A stretch of DNA of 64,000 nt, taken from positions 496,001-560,000 of the forward strand of contig CAUVWZ020000002.1 in assembly GCA_963555835.3 (NCBI GenBank), read 5' to 3'. Of this stretch, positions 55,806-64,000 are shown one piece after another. Position numbers and translations under genes: made by a program. Below the pieces are notes generated by a model. The model was not told where the DNA came from and made no database searches. It saw nothing but the letters and a program-made list of their open reading frames with translations. Numbering within the stretch: position 1 is the first letter of the stretch; each line of letters begins with the position of its first letter. The DNA is from JAPUME01 sp027294185. Lineage in GTDB: Bacteria; Acidobacteriota; Terriglobia; UBA7540; JAPUME01.

Positions 55806-57089
55806 TTACCCTTCGATTTTCTTCGATGGCGAGATCCACAACCAAAGGGCCGCGGCCCCAAGCGCAACCACGCTGGCGAAATCCAATGCATGGACCCACC
55901 CGAAACGCTGCGCAATGAAAGGGGTGAGCGTGGGCGAAATCACTCCACCGAGGTTGCCGCCAGTGTTCATAAGGCCGCCCGTGAATCCGGCTCTTCTTCC
56001 GGATATTTGGTTCGCACTAGCCCAATAGGGGCCTTCTACCCCCAGGATGAGGCCGGTACATACGGCCAGAATGGCAGCTGCCAAGTATGCGTTTTCAACG
56101 CGTGCCCCGATAGCCAGAAAGATAGCCGCACTCACAAGGCACCCCATCGGGACGATTCGTCTCCCCCAATCTATTCCCAAGCCCGTTTTAACAAGTCGGT
56201 CCGAGAGATAGCCACCCCCTACCGTGGTCAGGGCGGCGAGTATCCAGGGCACCGTAGTCAGCCAGACGCTCTCTGCCTGAGTCAAATGGCGAACCTGTTT
56301 CAGGTAGAGGAAAAACCAGAAGACAAATATGTACGTCACATAACCGTACAAAGTGTAACTGGCGACCAATCGCCACAAATTGCCGCTGGCCAGCTGGTAC
56401 TTAATCGAAGGCGGCCGGCTTGTCAGTTCGGAATGCAGCGCGGTGCCTGCCTGGATCGCATCCAGCTCAGCCGCATTCACGGCCCGATGTTGCGATGGGT
56501 AGTCCCGTACGTAAAGCGCCCAGGCAACGGTAAGGAGCAGTGAAAACACCGAGGCAATGTAAAAAGAACTTTGCCAGCTCCACAGAAGAATCATCCAAGA
56601 AACGAGAGGTGGCACTAAAAAAGAACCGATACTAACGCCGGAAAGGGCCAATCCGTTAGCACGGGCTCGTTCGCTTAATGGGAACCAATTGGTGACTGTG
56701 CGGGTGCTCGTGGGAAACATTGGTGCCTGAAAAATTCCAAATAGGAATCGAAGCGCAATCAGGGCGTTCAAAACACTGAGCCCGGTCAGCAGGGAAATTC
56801 TCCCGATCATGCCAGATAAAAAAGTGAATATACCCCATGTGGCCATTGCGCAGCCCAGTACTCTCCTTGGGCCAAAACGGTCGGCCAGCATCCCGCCCGG
56901 CACCTGGAAGAGAGTGTAGCCGAGCACAAATGCGCTGAAAACAGTTCCCATTTGTGTCTGGGTGAGATGAAAATCTTTCATGATGGAATCGCCTGCCACC
57001 GAGATATTGACGCGCTGAAAGAAGTTCACCACCGCTACGGTACATAGCAGACCACCAATTTTCCAACGTATACGGCTCGCAATGCCCAT
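55806..57089 (-). CDS. MFS anion:cation symporter (ExuT/GudP-like), intact copy
   Basis: 427 residues with 12 predicted membrane helices. The first half has MKDFHLTQTQMGTVFSAFVLGYTLFQVPGG (in part) and ADRFGPRRVLG (motif A); the second half has GYLSDRLVKTG. This group transports sugar acids or related anions with H+ or Na+. The gene ends in SPSKKIEG. It is the parent form of the frameshifted copy at 34762-36053 and has no 8-base insertion. The whole 1.7-kb cassette, from kinase tail 10 to kinase head D, is duplicated. Confidence 0.87.
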   Translation of the reverse strand: MGIASRIRWKIGGLLCTVAVVNFFQRVNISVAGDSIMKDFHLTQTQMGTVFSAFVLGYTLFQVPGGMLADRFGPRRVLGCAMATWGIFTFLSGMIGRISLLTGLSVLNALIALRFLFGIFQAPMFPTSTRTVTNWFPLSERARANGLALSGVSIGSFLVPPLVSWMILLWSWQSSFYIASVFSLLLTVAWALYVRDYPSQHRAVNAAELDAIQAGTALHSELTSRPPSIKYQLASGNLWRLVASYTLYGYVTYIFVFWFFLYLKQVRHLTQAESVWLTTVPWILAALTTVGGGYLSDRLVKTGLGIDWGRRIVPMGCLVSAAIFLAIGARVENAYLAAAILAVCTGLILGVEGPYWASANQISGRRAGFTGGLMNTGGNLGGVISPTLTPFIAQRFGWVHALDFASVVALGAAALWLWISPSKKIEG

Positions 57090-57218
57090 AAAGTCGACTC
57101 AATAACGGACAGTTACCCGGCATGTCCTGGGGTACGGGATGTAGACAGGAATTTTCGATTTCAACTTTCGTTCACCTCAAGGTTCTACACAAACCACCCT
57201 GTCCAGTTATGCTCAGAT

Positions 57219-57270
57219 CGCCACCCATCTTTTCCTGGACCCGATAGCGTGAAATGCTCTTGCCTATCAT
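57219..57270 (-). pseudogene. Ser/Thr kinase N-terminal relic D
   Basis: MIGKSISRYRVQEKMGG on the minus strand, an intact ATG, cut at the glycine loop. It matches relic A in the other MFS cassette. Confidence 0.75.
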
Positions 57271-57296
57271 AAGAGGGACCCTGAATTGATGGGGCT

Positions 57297-57325
57297 ATCC
57301 TAAGCTGCAGATGCAGCCAAGTCAA
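57297..57325 (-). promoter_or_regulatory. Relic kinase promoter D
   Basis: TTGACT (57320-57325), 17 bp, TAGGAT (57297-57302). Confidence 0.62.
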
Positions 57326-57501
57326 CGCTTCCAACCGCATCAATTCGTGCGCTTGAACTGGGAAATCGAGACATTTATTGGGCAGCAATGCCGACGGCTT
57401 GTCTAGAAAGAAACCCTGAAGCAAGTTTACCCAAGCTGGAGACCTTAATTTCGGTCTCGCCCGGGTGATATTTTGTGGATAGATAAACGCAAAGGAGTGA
57501 A

Positions 57502-58599
57502 CTATCTCATATAGCCCACCTTCAGGTACGCAGCAAGCTCTTGTTTTTGCATCCCGGCAATTCCTAACTCCTTCAGGCCTCGCCCCGATGTCCATCCATC
57601 GAATCCCATCACGACGGATGCGATATTTACAACAGACCGCATCATGGGGGTCTCAACACCGTATTGTGCTCCAATCGAACTCCAGACCGCCAGGCCGTAA
57701 GGGATATCCTCCGTAAGCCACCGACTTTCTAATGTACCCGGAGCCTTCAACTGGGTAAGCATGTAGCTGCCATTAATGGTTGCCCAGAGGTCTCCCTTGG
57801 GACCAAACCCTGCTCGGGAGAACGCCTCCTCTGCAGGGCAGAGATCGTAGCCCAAAGCTTTCGCAATTGCCCGGCGCTCTGCGTCGACTTTCATGACGAC
57901 CTTTGCGACTGAGGGGGTGACCCCTTCCCTGTAAAAGTAGAAATCGCCTCGTGAGTACTCAATGCGTCCCGCGTTCATTAATACTCCCGCCGGATGAACC
58001 ACTGGATTCAGGGCGCTCAAACCACAGGCCATTACATCCCGATAGGAGATCAGTCCAGGAAATAGCGGTTCGAGTAGCTGTCGTATACGATCTGTTTCCG
58101 TGGCGGGTAGTACGCCCAATCCTAGATGTTTGACGACTCCCCAGATCGTGGCTGTATCCGAAGCCGTCTTGCGGCAGACGTAAGGGGACGTGTCCGTCTC
58201 GGCGAGAATGATCCCTGATGTCCCTGCTTCTCGCAGAATGCGTGCCCATTCCAGCGTTCCCAGTGTGCCCGGCATCACCACCACCACCTGCCCACTCCGT
58301 AGGCGCGATGCACAGACTTCAGCAAAGGGTCTATGCGCGTTGGCTGGTACCATCAAGAGGACCAGATCCGATGCCCGTAAGGCTTCTTCGACGTCCGTCG
58401 TCATCCGGTGAATCACGGCAGTTCCGTGCTCAGCCACGCCTTCCAAATGGATGGTGCTGGTGTTTCTCACCGGTTCCAAGGAGACTTCGAATTCCGGGAT
58501 CTCGTAGAGAGTAACTCGATATCCAAGCAACGTTAGGTTGGCCGCTGCCGAGAAGGCAGTATTGCCTCCCCCCAGTATGGTAACTGCTTTATGGGCCAT
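57502..58599 (-). CDS. NAD/NADP octopine-nopaline dehydrogenase-family protein
   Basis: 365 residues: N-terminal Rossmann fold (TILGGGNTAFSAAANLTLLGYRVTLYE, in part) and a C-terminal octopine dehydrogenase domain with the catalytic-type His in LNPVVHPAGVLMNAG. Opine dehydrogenases reductively couple an amino acid with a keto acid; bacterial relatives also act on opine-like metallophores. The substrate is unknown. A GGGGGAG ribosome site lies 9 bases before the ATG. It is the only cargo between kinase heads D and E. Confidence 0.85.
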   Translation of the reverse strand: MAHKAVTILGGGNTAFSAAANLTLLGYRVTLYEIPEFEVSLEPVRNTSTIHLEGVAEHGTAVIHRMTTDVEEALRASDLVLLMVPANAHRPFAEVCASRLRSGQVVVVMPGTLGTLEWARILREAGTSGIILAETDTSPYVCRKTASDTATIWGVVKHLGLGVLPATETDRIRQLLEPLFPGLISYRDVMACGLSALNPVVHPAGVLMNAGRIEYSRGDFYFYREGVTPSVAKVVMKVDAERRAIAKALGYDLCPAEEAFSRAGFGPKGDLWATINGSYMLTQLKAPGTLESRWLTEDIPYGLAVWSSIGAQYGVETPMMRSVVNIASVVMGFDGWTSGRGLKELGIAGMQKQELAAYLKVGYMR

Positions 58600-58946
58600 A
58601 GAATTTGCTCCCCCTGATGAGTAGTGGTCTTATCCTAACAGCCGTGAAGACGGCGAGAAGAGGATTCAAAGAACCCTAGCGTGCTAGTGTTTCCAAAGTT
58701 ATCGACTTCAATTTTACGAGAATCTGAGCCTCCCTTCCTGATTCAGGTTTGCCGTTGCCCTTCCTTGTGCCACCAGGTCGCGTCCACGCGCTGGCCGCTC
58801 GTCAACATTCACGATGATCAACCCGTCCGTCGAGCCGGTGTAGGGGCCTATCCACTGTCCCTTCATCTTTTAGACTTTTCTGTCATCTGAAATCTAACTC
58901 CTGTCTAGGCTGACCTGGATAAAACGGGTCCTGGTCGGCCTATCAC
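58600..58946. other. Intergenic accessory DNA, no gene seen
   Basis: Short open frames only, without start signals. The region separates the opine dehydrogenase gene from kinase head E. Confidence 0.4.
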
Positions 58947-59006
58947 AATGCCGCCCGCACCGAGCTTGGCGGTAACCCGGGAATGCGAAATCGCCTTGCC
59001 AATCAT
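58947..59006 (-). pseudogene. Ser/Thr kinase N-terminal relic E
   Basis: MIGKAISHSRVTAKLGAGG on the minus strand, diverging at the glycine loop. It is the last kinase head to the right. Confidence 0.7.
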
Positions 59007-59032
59007 AGAAATGTGCCTGAATTGATGCGGCT

Positions 59033-59061
59033 ATCCTAAGCTGCACAGAGGGGCAAGTCAA
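59033..59061 (-). promoter_or_regulatory. Relic kinase promoter E
   Basis: TTGACT (59056-59061), 17 bp, TAGGAT (59033-59038). The recombination half-site 2 begins 15 bp further on. Confidence 0.62.
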
Positions 59062-59075
59062 CGCAACCCGTCAAA

Positions 59076-59086
59076 ATGCAACATTA
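59076..59086 (+). other. Recombination half-site 2 (ATGCAACATTA)
   Basis: Identical for 16 bases (through ACGTGC) to the half-site at 49109 and likewise 77 bp before a dyad site. Confidence 0.5.
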
Positions 59087-59152
59087 CGTGCTGTCTTGGT
59101 CTGCGGGAATGGTGGGTAAGTGACTGAATCTTGGAGAGTGAAGGGGTCAAGA

Positions 59153-59180
59153 ATGCAACAGAACGGGTATAGTGTTGCGT
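59153..59180 (-). other. Dif-like 28-bp dyad site 2
   Basis: On the minus strand ACGCAACACTA, spacer TACCCG, TTCTGTTGCAT. Both arms equal those of site 1; the spacer differs. The site lies 2 bp after the stop of the tyrosine recombinase gene, as attachment sites often do. Confidence 0.65.
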
Positions 59181-59182
59181 TT

Positions 59183-59755
59183 TCAGTAGAGGTTCATCAG
59201 TGCAGCCTGGGCTATCTCAGATGCTTGAACGTCAGACACCGCCACGTACTTCATCGTGGAGCCTATGGCCTTGTGCCCAAGGCATTGGCGGACCAAGGCG
59301 AGGTTTACGTTGCCAGCTACAAGGTGGGACGCCAGAGAGTGCTTCAGGGCGTGAGGGTGGCACTTCTGGGAGGGCAGGCTGGCAGCTTCGGCGGAGGATT
59401 GGAAGATGCGGAAGAACTGAGAGCGGTGGAGCCTTCCACCCTTCTGCGAAGTGAAGAGGAAGTCCGAGCCGTCCGGCTGCCGTCGTTTCAGCCAAGCCCT
59501 CAGAGCCGTCACTTCATCAAGGAGTGGCTGGCCCTTGTGCCGGAAAAGGGGCTGGACGGTGTGGAGCGAGCCTTTCAGGCGGCGGACCGACACCGAACCA
59601 GTCTTGAGGTCCACGTCAGTCAACTTGAGGCCGCATACCTCAGAGGCCCGCATCCCGTGACGGTAGCCCAACAGGATCATGGCCCAATCCCGGGCGGATC
59701 GTGAGCGGGCAGCTTTCAGGACAGACAATAGTTCTTCTGGCGTGAGATGCGTCAT
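59183..59755 (-). CDS. Small tyrosine recombinase (catalytic domain only)
   Basis: 190 residues, like FimB/FimE in size: Arg36 (GMRASE), His135 and Lys138 (HALKH, where most families have HxxR), His161 (GHKAIG) and Tyr170 (MKYVAV). The N-terminal core-binding domain of XerC-like enzymes is missing. The Lys variant occurs in some integrase groups, so activity is plausible. Tyr-recombinases of this size invert or move short DNA between inverted arms; the adjacent dyad sites are candidate substrates. Next to ArdC, it suggests a mobile-element remnant. Confidence 0.85.
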   Translation of the reverse strand: MTHLTPEELLSVLKAARSRSARDWAMILLGYRHGMRASEVCGLKLTDVDLKTGSVSVRRLKGSLHTVQPLFRHKGQPLLDEVTALRAWLKRRQPDGSDFLFTSQKGGRLHRSQFFRIFQSSAEAASLPSQKCHPHALKHSLASHLVAGNVNLALVRQCLGHKAIGSTMKYVAVSDVQASEIAQAALMNLY

Positions 59756-59829
59756 AGTTCAACCTTTCCCTTCGGGTGCCCGAGCCTGGCCGTTGTTCGA
59801 TGTCGAGACGCGGGCATAAAGGGCCGCTT

Positions 59830-60834
59830 TCATGACTTGCCCCCTCCGTCCGATATTCGATTGAGGACGAAGTCAGCAGCCTTCTGGGCTTGTCCAGCAG
59901 CCAGCACCACCATGCGTTTGTCATTCCAAAGCACGCTGAGCCAGTCTTGGATATAGGCGACGCTGTTGGGAACAGTAGCTGTATCAATTCCTGCCTCAGC
60001 ACAAAGAAAGGAGGCTCCGATCTCGGCAACTAGTTCTTCCTTCGAGTAGTCGGTACTTCCGAACGGTGCCAGTGCCTCAGCTTCAAATCTTTGCAGGCGG
60101 GAAGCGTGGCCGGTGCTATGAATCAACTCATGGAATGCCACTGAGTAATAATCAGTTTCAGAATCAAATTGGGTCATCGGCGGTAAGACAACCTGGTCCA
60201 ACCCAGGAGAGTATTGAGCCCTGTCTCCTCGATGCTGGATTGCTGGGCATTTTGGCATGCCGGCAAGGATTTCCTCGGCGAGTCGAATGGAATTGAAGAG
60301 TCGCGGCTTCTCTTGGGGGACATGACGGCTGATCTCCTCCACCTGATCGGCATTATAGACGTCGTAAAGGCGAGTCAGAGGGAGGTGAATATCCCTTTTC
60401 TTGCCGGTTTTCGGGTCAACCTTCGTAACCTGCAACCACTTCCAGAAGACAATGGACGACGGTTCCTCACCGGGACGAATGCGACCACCAAGATCGTTCA
60501 CTTGCCTTTGAGTAAGCCAGCAAGGCGTGCTGTGTCCCGTAGAGTTGAGCAGGATGACGTTGATGCCCCGATACCGGCGTTTGCTTACCAGGTTGATCGG
60601 GAGACCGGAATCCTTCCAGGGCTTCCGCCAGGGGATTCTTCCTTTCTCAAGTTCGACAATTATCCGGGCAGTCACGATTTCAAACGCGCTCTTCCCTGCT
60701 GCTTCTTCTCGTGGATTGGAGGAACTGCTTGCCTCCGGCCGGACGATGGAAATGGCCGCACCCTTCGAGCCGAAGTATTGAACCTCCCTGGCAGCTTGAG
60801 TTTTGTGATGGGTGGCAGCAGGTTGGCGTTTCAC
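59830..60834 (-). CDS. ArdC-like antirestriction protein
   Basis: 334 residues. The N-terminal ArdC domain (FEIVTARIIVELEKGRIPWRKPWKDSG in part, about 51-78) binds single-stranded DNA, and the C-terminal zincin domain has HELIH at 235-239 and the third ligand region further on. ArdC protects incoming plasmid or phage DNA from restriction. Such genes mark conjugative elements. A well-formed promoter (60858-60887) precedes it. Some homologs lack peptidase function. Confidence 0.87.
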   Translation of the reverse strand: MKRQPAATHHKTQAAREVQYFGSKGAAISIVRPEASSSSNPREEAAGKSAFEIVTARIIVELEKGRIPWRKPWKDSGLPINLVSKRRYRGINVILLNSTGHSTPCWLTQRQVNDLGGRIRPGEEPSSIVFWKWLQVTKVDPKTGKKRDIHLPLTRLYDVYNADQVEEISRHVPQEKPRLFNSIRLAEEILAGMPKCPAIQHRGDRAQYSPGLDQVVLPPMTQFDSETDYYSVAFHELIHSTGHASRLQRFEAEALAPFGSTDYSKEELVAEIGASFLCAEAGIDTATVPNSVAYIQDWLSVLWNDKRMVVLAAGQAQKAADFVLNRISDGGGKS

Positions 60835-60857
60835 GGTACTTCACCTTCTCAGTCAAA

Positions 60858-60887
60858 CATATACAGCAGTCAGCTTGCTGTTGTCAA
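60858..60887 (-). promoter_or_regulatory. Promoter of the ArdC gene
   Basis: TTGACA (60882-60887), 18 bp, TATATG (60858-60863). The predicted start is about 20 bp before the ATG at 60834. Confidence 0.65.
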
Positions 60888-60949
60888 CACAAATATACAG
60901 GGTAAAGTCATTTTTCCGCTACCCCCTTCCAAGCCAAGAGGTTACCGAC

Positions 60950-60955
60950 TATAAT
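60950..60955 (+). promoter_or_regulatory. -10 box of a divergent promoter
   Basis: Perfect TATAAT, 50 bp before the small basic gene; the -35 (CTTCCA at 60927) is poor. It diverges from the ArdC promoter. Confidence 0.4.
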
Positions 60956-61004
60956 CATTCAAGAAGAACAGCAATCGGATTGTAGACAGAACGGTAGGCG
61001 AACC

Positions 61005-61163
61005 GTGAAGGCACCCAGGAAGGAAATCATCAAGTATCTCAGCGGGATTGGACGCAAAGGCGGCGCAAAGACTGCTGAGCGTGGGCCAGACTACTTTCGC
61101 AAGATCCAGGCTCTTCGGAAAAAGCGGGGTGGTGGAAGGCCCAAAAAGAAAGTCAATACCTAG
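61005..61163 (+). CDS. Small basic KGG-type protein
   Basis: 52 residues from GTG: KAPRKEIIKYLSGIGRKGG, AKTAERGPDYFRKIQALR, then a basic tail. The GRKGG and RGPDYFRKI pieces resemble small stress-type (con-10/KGG-repeat) proteins found on plasmids and accessory elements. It is followed by a CCCCGG/CCGGGG hairpin (61177-61194). Function unknown. Confidence 0.5.
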   Translation: MKAPRKEIIKYLSGIGRKGGAKTAERGPDYFRKIQALRKKRGGGRPKKKVNT

Positions 61164-61176
61164 GCAGAAAGAAAAG

Positions 61177-61194
61177 CCCCGGTTGCAGCCGGGG
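61177..61194 (+). other. 6-bp GC hairpin after the KGG-type gene
   Basis: CCCCGG, loop TTGCAG, CCGGGG. No T-run follows, so it is at best a weak terminator. Confidence 0.35.
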
Positions 61195-61206
61195 TAAGAG
61201 AGAATT

Positions 61207-61530
61207 GTGAGGAAATCTACTACCCCTAAGCATACGTCCACCCGCGCCAAAAATGCAATTGGGAAGTCTCGAATTCAGCGATTACGCGACGACAAAGAAA
61301 GTCTGGACAAGTTTTTCAGGAACCTAACCGATAACGGCAGATTCAGGGATGAAAGTTACGAATACCTTAGAAAGGACTTACACGAACTGCAGAAAGAAGG
61401 GGTTGATCTCAAGCTGTTGGAATCGGTGCTGCGTTCTGCTGCCTACATGCCAGACGAAAAAGTGCCCTTGGGTCCTTGGCATGATATTAGTCCCCATTCA
61501 CCATATAAGACACTAGAATCGCTTACTTGA
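61207..61530 (+). CDS. Hypothetical protein, 107 residues
   Basis: Starts with GTG at 61207. Charged, helical (RLRDDKESLDKFFRNLTDNGRF, in part) without a known domain. It follows the small KGG-type gene on the same strand and precedes an IS1380-type element. Probably an accessory gene; function unknown. Confidence 0.5.
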   Translation: MRKSTTPKHTSTRAKNAIGKSRIQRLRDDKESLDKFFRNLTDNGRFRDESYEYLRKDLHELQKEGVDLKLLESVLRSAAYMPDEKVPLGPWHDISPHSPYKTLESLT

Positions 61531-61585
61531 ATCTTCCTAAACCATTATAATTAAGTTAGATATAGGGCATAAGGAGGAGCAAGAA

Positions 61586-62917
61586 ATGGTTTACCCCAAG
61601 GGTGAAGGATTGAAGGTCGGTTTTGATGGCAGTTTGAGGCTTGAATTTCATGGGGCTAAGGTCACATCGGATGCCGGGCTTCTCGCCTATCGTGATTTGG
61701 ACGAGGCGTTGGCTTTATTCGATAGTGTCCCCTCCGTGTTTCACGATTCGCGGACGGGGCGCAACATCCAGCACGACAGCACGGCGTTGCTGCGCCAATC
61801 GGTATACAGCCGGCTTGCTGGTTATGAAGATGTCAACGATGCCGATCGTTTATCGGTTGATCCGACTATGCGGAGGATCACCGGAAAGACGATCGACAAG
61901 AAGAATGCCGCCAGCGCCAACACCATGGGTCGATTTGAGACCCAGATGCTGTCCGTCCAAGACAACCTCAAAGCCCTTTCGGAAGTCAATGGCCGATGGG
62001 TGAAAAGAGCGCTGGAGAAAACCTCTCATCGACGAATCATTCTGGATATGGACAGTTCAGCAAGTCCTGTCCATGGCGAGCAAGAAGCCTCTGCGTACAA
62101 CGGCCATTTCGGATGCACCTGCTACCATCCCCTGTTTTGCTTCAACCAGTTCGGAGATTGCGAAGGTTCCATGCTTCGGCCCGGCAACGTTCACAGCGCG
62201 GATCGTTGGAAGGATCTGCTGGAACCAATCGTTGCTCGGTACGAGAAAAAGAAAGTTCGCAAATACTTTCGGGGTGATGCCGCCTTCGCCAAGCTAGAGA
62301 TTTATGAATACTTGGAGGAGAAGGGATTTTTGTATGCCATCCGGCTTCCGGCCAACGAGGTGCTTCAGGCCGAGATGCGACACCTGCTGACCCGGCCGGT
62401 GGGGCGTCCACCCAGAAAACCCGTCGTTTGGTTTGCCGATTTCAATTATCAAGCCGCCAGTTGGGACCGGCCTCGTCGGGTGATTGCTAAGGTGGAGTGG
62501 CATCCAGGCGAGCTTTTTCCGAGGGTGGGTTTCATTGTGACCAATATGAGCGCACGAGCGCAAGGGGTGGTTCACTTCTACAACGGTCGCGGGACGGCCG
62601 AGCAGTGGATCAAGGAAGGCAAGTATGCCTTGAACTGGACGCGGCTATCCTGCCAACGCTTTATCCCGAATCAGGTGAGGTTGGGGTTGTTTGTTTTGGC
62701 TTATAACCTGGGCAATTTTCTGCGGCGTCTGGTCCTTCCCAGAAGAATCAAACATTGGTCCCTTCGCAGCCTATTGACCAAGTTGATCAAGATCGGAGCG
62801 AAGGTGGTTCGGCATAGCCGGATCGTGACGTTTCAGATGGCAGAAGTCGCGGTAAGCAAGGAGGTATGGGCCGAGATGTTGTCTCGGATTGAGCGATTGA
62901 GATGGTTGACAGCCTAG
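61586..62917 (+). CDS. IS1380-family transposase, second type
   Basis: 443 residues, homologous but not closely identical to the first transposase: IILDMDSSASPVHGEQEASAYNGHF (in part), YFRGDAAFAKLEIYEYLEEKG and YNGRGTAEQWIKEGK hold the DDE-region residues. AAGGAGGAGCAAGAA precedes the ATG. The frame is intact. A palindromic stretch (TGATCA at both ends, 62930-62965) follows the gene. The inverted repeats were not located. Confidence 0.9.
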   Translation: MVYPKGEGLKVGFDGSLRLEFHGAKVTSDAGLLAYRDLDEALALFDSVPSVFHDSRTGRNIQHDSTALLRQSVYSRLAGYEDVNDADRLSVDPTMRRITGKTIDKKNAASANTMGRFETQMLSVQDNLKALSEVNGRWVKRALEKTSHRRIILDMDSSASPVHGEQEASAYNGHFGCTCYHPLFCFNQFGDCEGSMLRPGNVHSADRWKDLLEPIVARYEKKKVRKYFRGDAAFAKLEIYEYLEEKGFLYAIRLPANEVLQAEMRHLLTRPVGRPPRKPVVWFADFNYQAASWDRPRRVIAKVEWHPGELFPRVGFIVTNMSARAQGVVHFYNGRGTAEQWIKEGKYALNWTRLSCQRFIPNQVRLGLFVLAYNLGNFLRRLVLPRRIKHWSLRSLLTKLIKIGAKVVRHSRIVTFQMAEVAVSKEVWAEMLSRIERLRWLTA

Positions 62918-63114
62918 CGCCAACGGTTTCTGATCAAGCGGCTGGAGAGGTGTCTCCACTGATCAGGTTTGTGACGAAAAGCACCTGGGAAACCGAGGGA
63001 TCAGAGGCCCTTTCAGCCGAAACATGAGAAAGAATGCTTGCTCCAATGTGGGAAGATTGATAGGCTTTGGTCATTCCTCACGACTAGGCCAGATAACTCA
63101 TATCCGAAGTTAAT

Positions 63115-64000
63115 ATGAGGAATGTCGGGTTAGATTTCAGCGTCGCAAATCCAATGGATCAAGTAGAGAAGAAACCACCTCAGGAAACCGGCGGGGGGCA
63201 GATGCCTGCCTGGCAGGTCGATGAGCTGCCGGCGCCTCCACCGGTAAACTTCCGCAACATCCGCCGCATGGTCGGGCCGGGCGCGATTCTGCTGGCGGCA
63301 AGCATCGGCGGCGGGGAGTGGCTGGCGGGTCCCACGGCCGTCGTGCGGTACGGGTCTTCGATCCTGGGCATCGTGACCATCGCCATCGTCCTGCAGGTGA
63401 TCTTCAACCTGGAAGGCATCCGCTACACGCTCTACACGGGGGAACCCATCTACGGAGGATTCCTGCGCCTCTGGCCGGGGCCTCGGCTCTGGGCACCCGT
63501 CTATGTCTTTCTCGCTTTCGTGCAACTCGCCTGGCCGGCGCTGGCCGCTGCGGCTGCGGTGACGCTGATTGCCGGCTTCACCGGCCGCCTGCCGACAGAT
63601 GCCGACGCATCCACGATGCACTGGGTGGGGAGCATTCTCCTGTTGCTCGTGGTGGCGCTCCTTTCCCTGGGAGGGACCATCGAACGGATGCTCTAACTGG
63701 TCTCGGTGACCATGCTGGTCATGGTGATCCTGTTCCTGCTGGTGGTAAATATCTTCTTCATCCCCTGGGAGACGTGGGCCAGAACCTTTAGGGGGTTCTT
63801 TCAACTCTCCGGTTTCCACGGGAACATGGATTGGCTTCTGATGGGAACCCTGGCCGCCACGGCCGCTTCCGGCGGCTTGGGAAACCTGACCATCACCAAC
63901 TGGATGCGCGACAAGGACTACGGAATGGGAGCGCGAACCGGGGCCATTCTCTCTGCCATCGGAGGCCGCAAGGTGGAGGTCTCGCACTTCGGAAAAATTT
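63115..64000 (+). pseudogene. Nramp-family divalent metal transporter, nonsense mutated, 3' end outside window
   Basis: Codons 1-193 encode an Nramp/MntH-like N-terminus (VGPGAILLAASIGGGEWLAGP at the first helix; several helices follow), then TAA at 63694-63696. The frame resumes immediately with LVSVTMLVMVILFLLVVNIF and stays open to the window edge, so one codon (for example GAA to TAA) is the only lesion. An alternative start is at 63154 (MDQVEKK). The full-length transporter would need suppression of this stop. Confidence 0.75.

Noticed and set aside
49186..59180. Integron (attI/attC) interpretation of the dyad sites
   Set aside because: No attC-like hairpins with GTTRRRY cores between cargo genes, and the recombinase lacks the integron integrase insert and N-terminal domain.

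Overview
The window reads like a chromosomal piece of a soil or sediment Acidobacteriota-type Gram-negative bacterium. The evidence is a type IV pilus cluster with PilS/PilR, an NtrYX pair, LolA, a DUF5916-type outer-membrane protein, a form II CoxL-type oxidoreductase, and repeated gene tails of the kind seen at the end of acidobacterial TPR-carrying Ser/Thr kinases. The taxonomic call is an inference from gene content.

The first 30 kb is ordinary housekeeping sequence, dense and mostly on the minus strand. A HAD hydrolase end is followed by a nine-gene minus-strand run: ABC-2 transporter ATPase and permease, two TPR proteins, a PAP2 phosphatase, a TMTC-like TPR membrane protein, LolA, a PH-like/zinc-ribbon protein and an M23 peptidase. 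Next is a type IV pilus locus (pilB, pilT, pilC, pilS, pilR and two prepilins) with a well-matched sigma-54 promoter and an upstream 19-bp dyad that looks like the PilR enhancer. Then come an endonuclease III relative, ntrYX, the classic phoH-ybeY-CBS transporter-era cluster, a TPR protein and a CoxL/CoxM/CoxG group whose large subunit has lost its 5' half.

From about 30.8 kb to 63 kb the character changes to accessory DNA: single metabolic genes (two aldehyde dehydrogenases, an S1P-lyase-like PLP enzyme, an MFS transporter present twice, an opine dehydrogenase), an extra sigma-70 factor beside cspA and an SPFH protein, a HEPN-like protein, ArdC, a small tyrosine recombinase, two IS1380-type transposases and several IS and recombinase relics. 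The most striking structure is that most of these cargo blocks are bordered by the same module on the minus strand. It consists of the last codons of a Ser/Thr kinase gene (tail LRSDPRFQDLLRRMNFPE), 10-11 bp, a promoter TTGACT-N17-TAGGAT, and the first codons of a kinase gene (MIGKSIAHYRVTEKLG). Ten tails and five heads are visible, with no complete kinase. The simplest reading is an ancestral tandem array of kinase paralogs whose interiors were replaced by cargo; one cargo gene appears to use the leftover -35 box.

A second signal is a 28-bp dyad site (11-bp arms, 6-bp spacer) present 3 bp from the recombinase gene and again about 10 kb away, each with a half-site at an identical 77-bp offset. 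Decay is frequent: frameshifted MFS copy, broken rhomboid gene, truncated CoxL and a nonsense codon in an Nramp-type transporter at the right edge.
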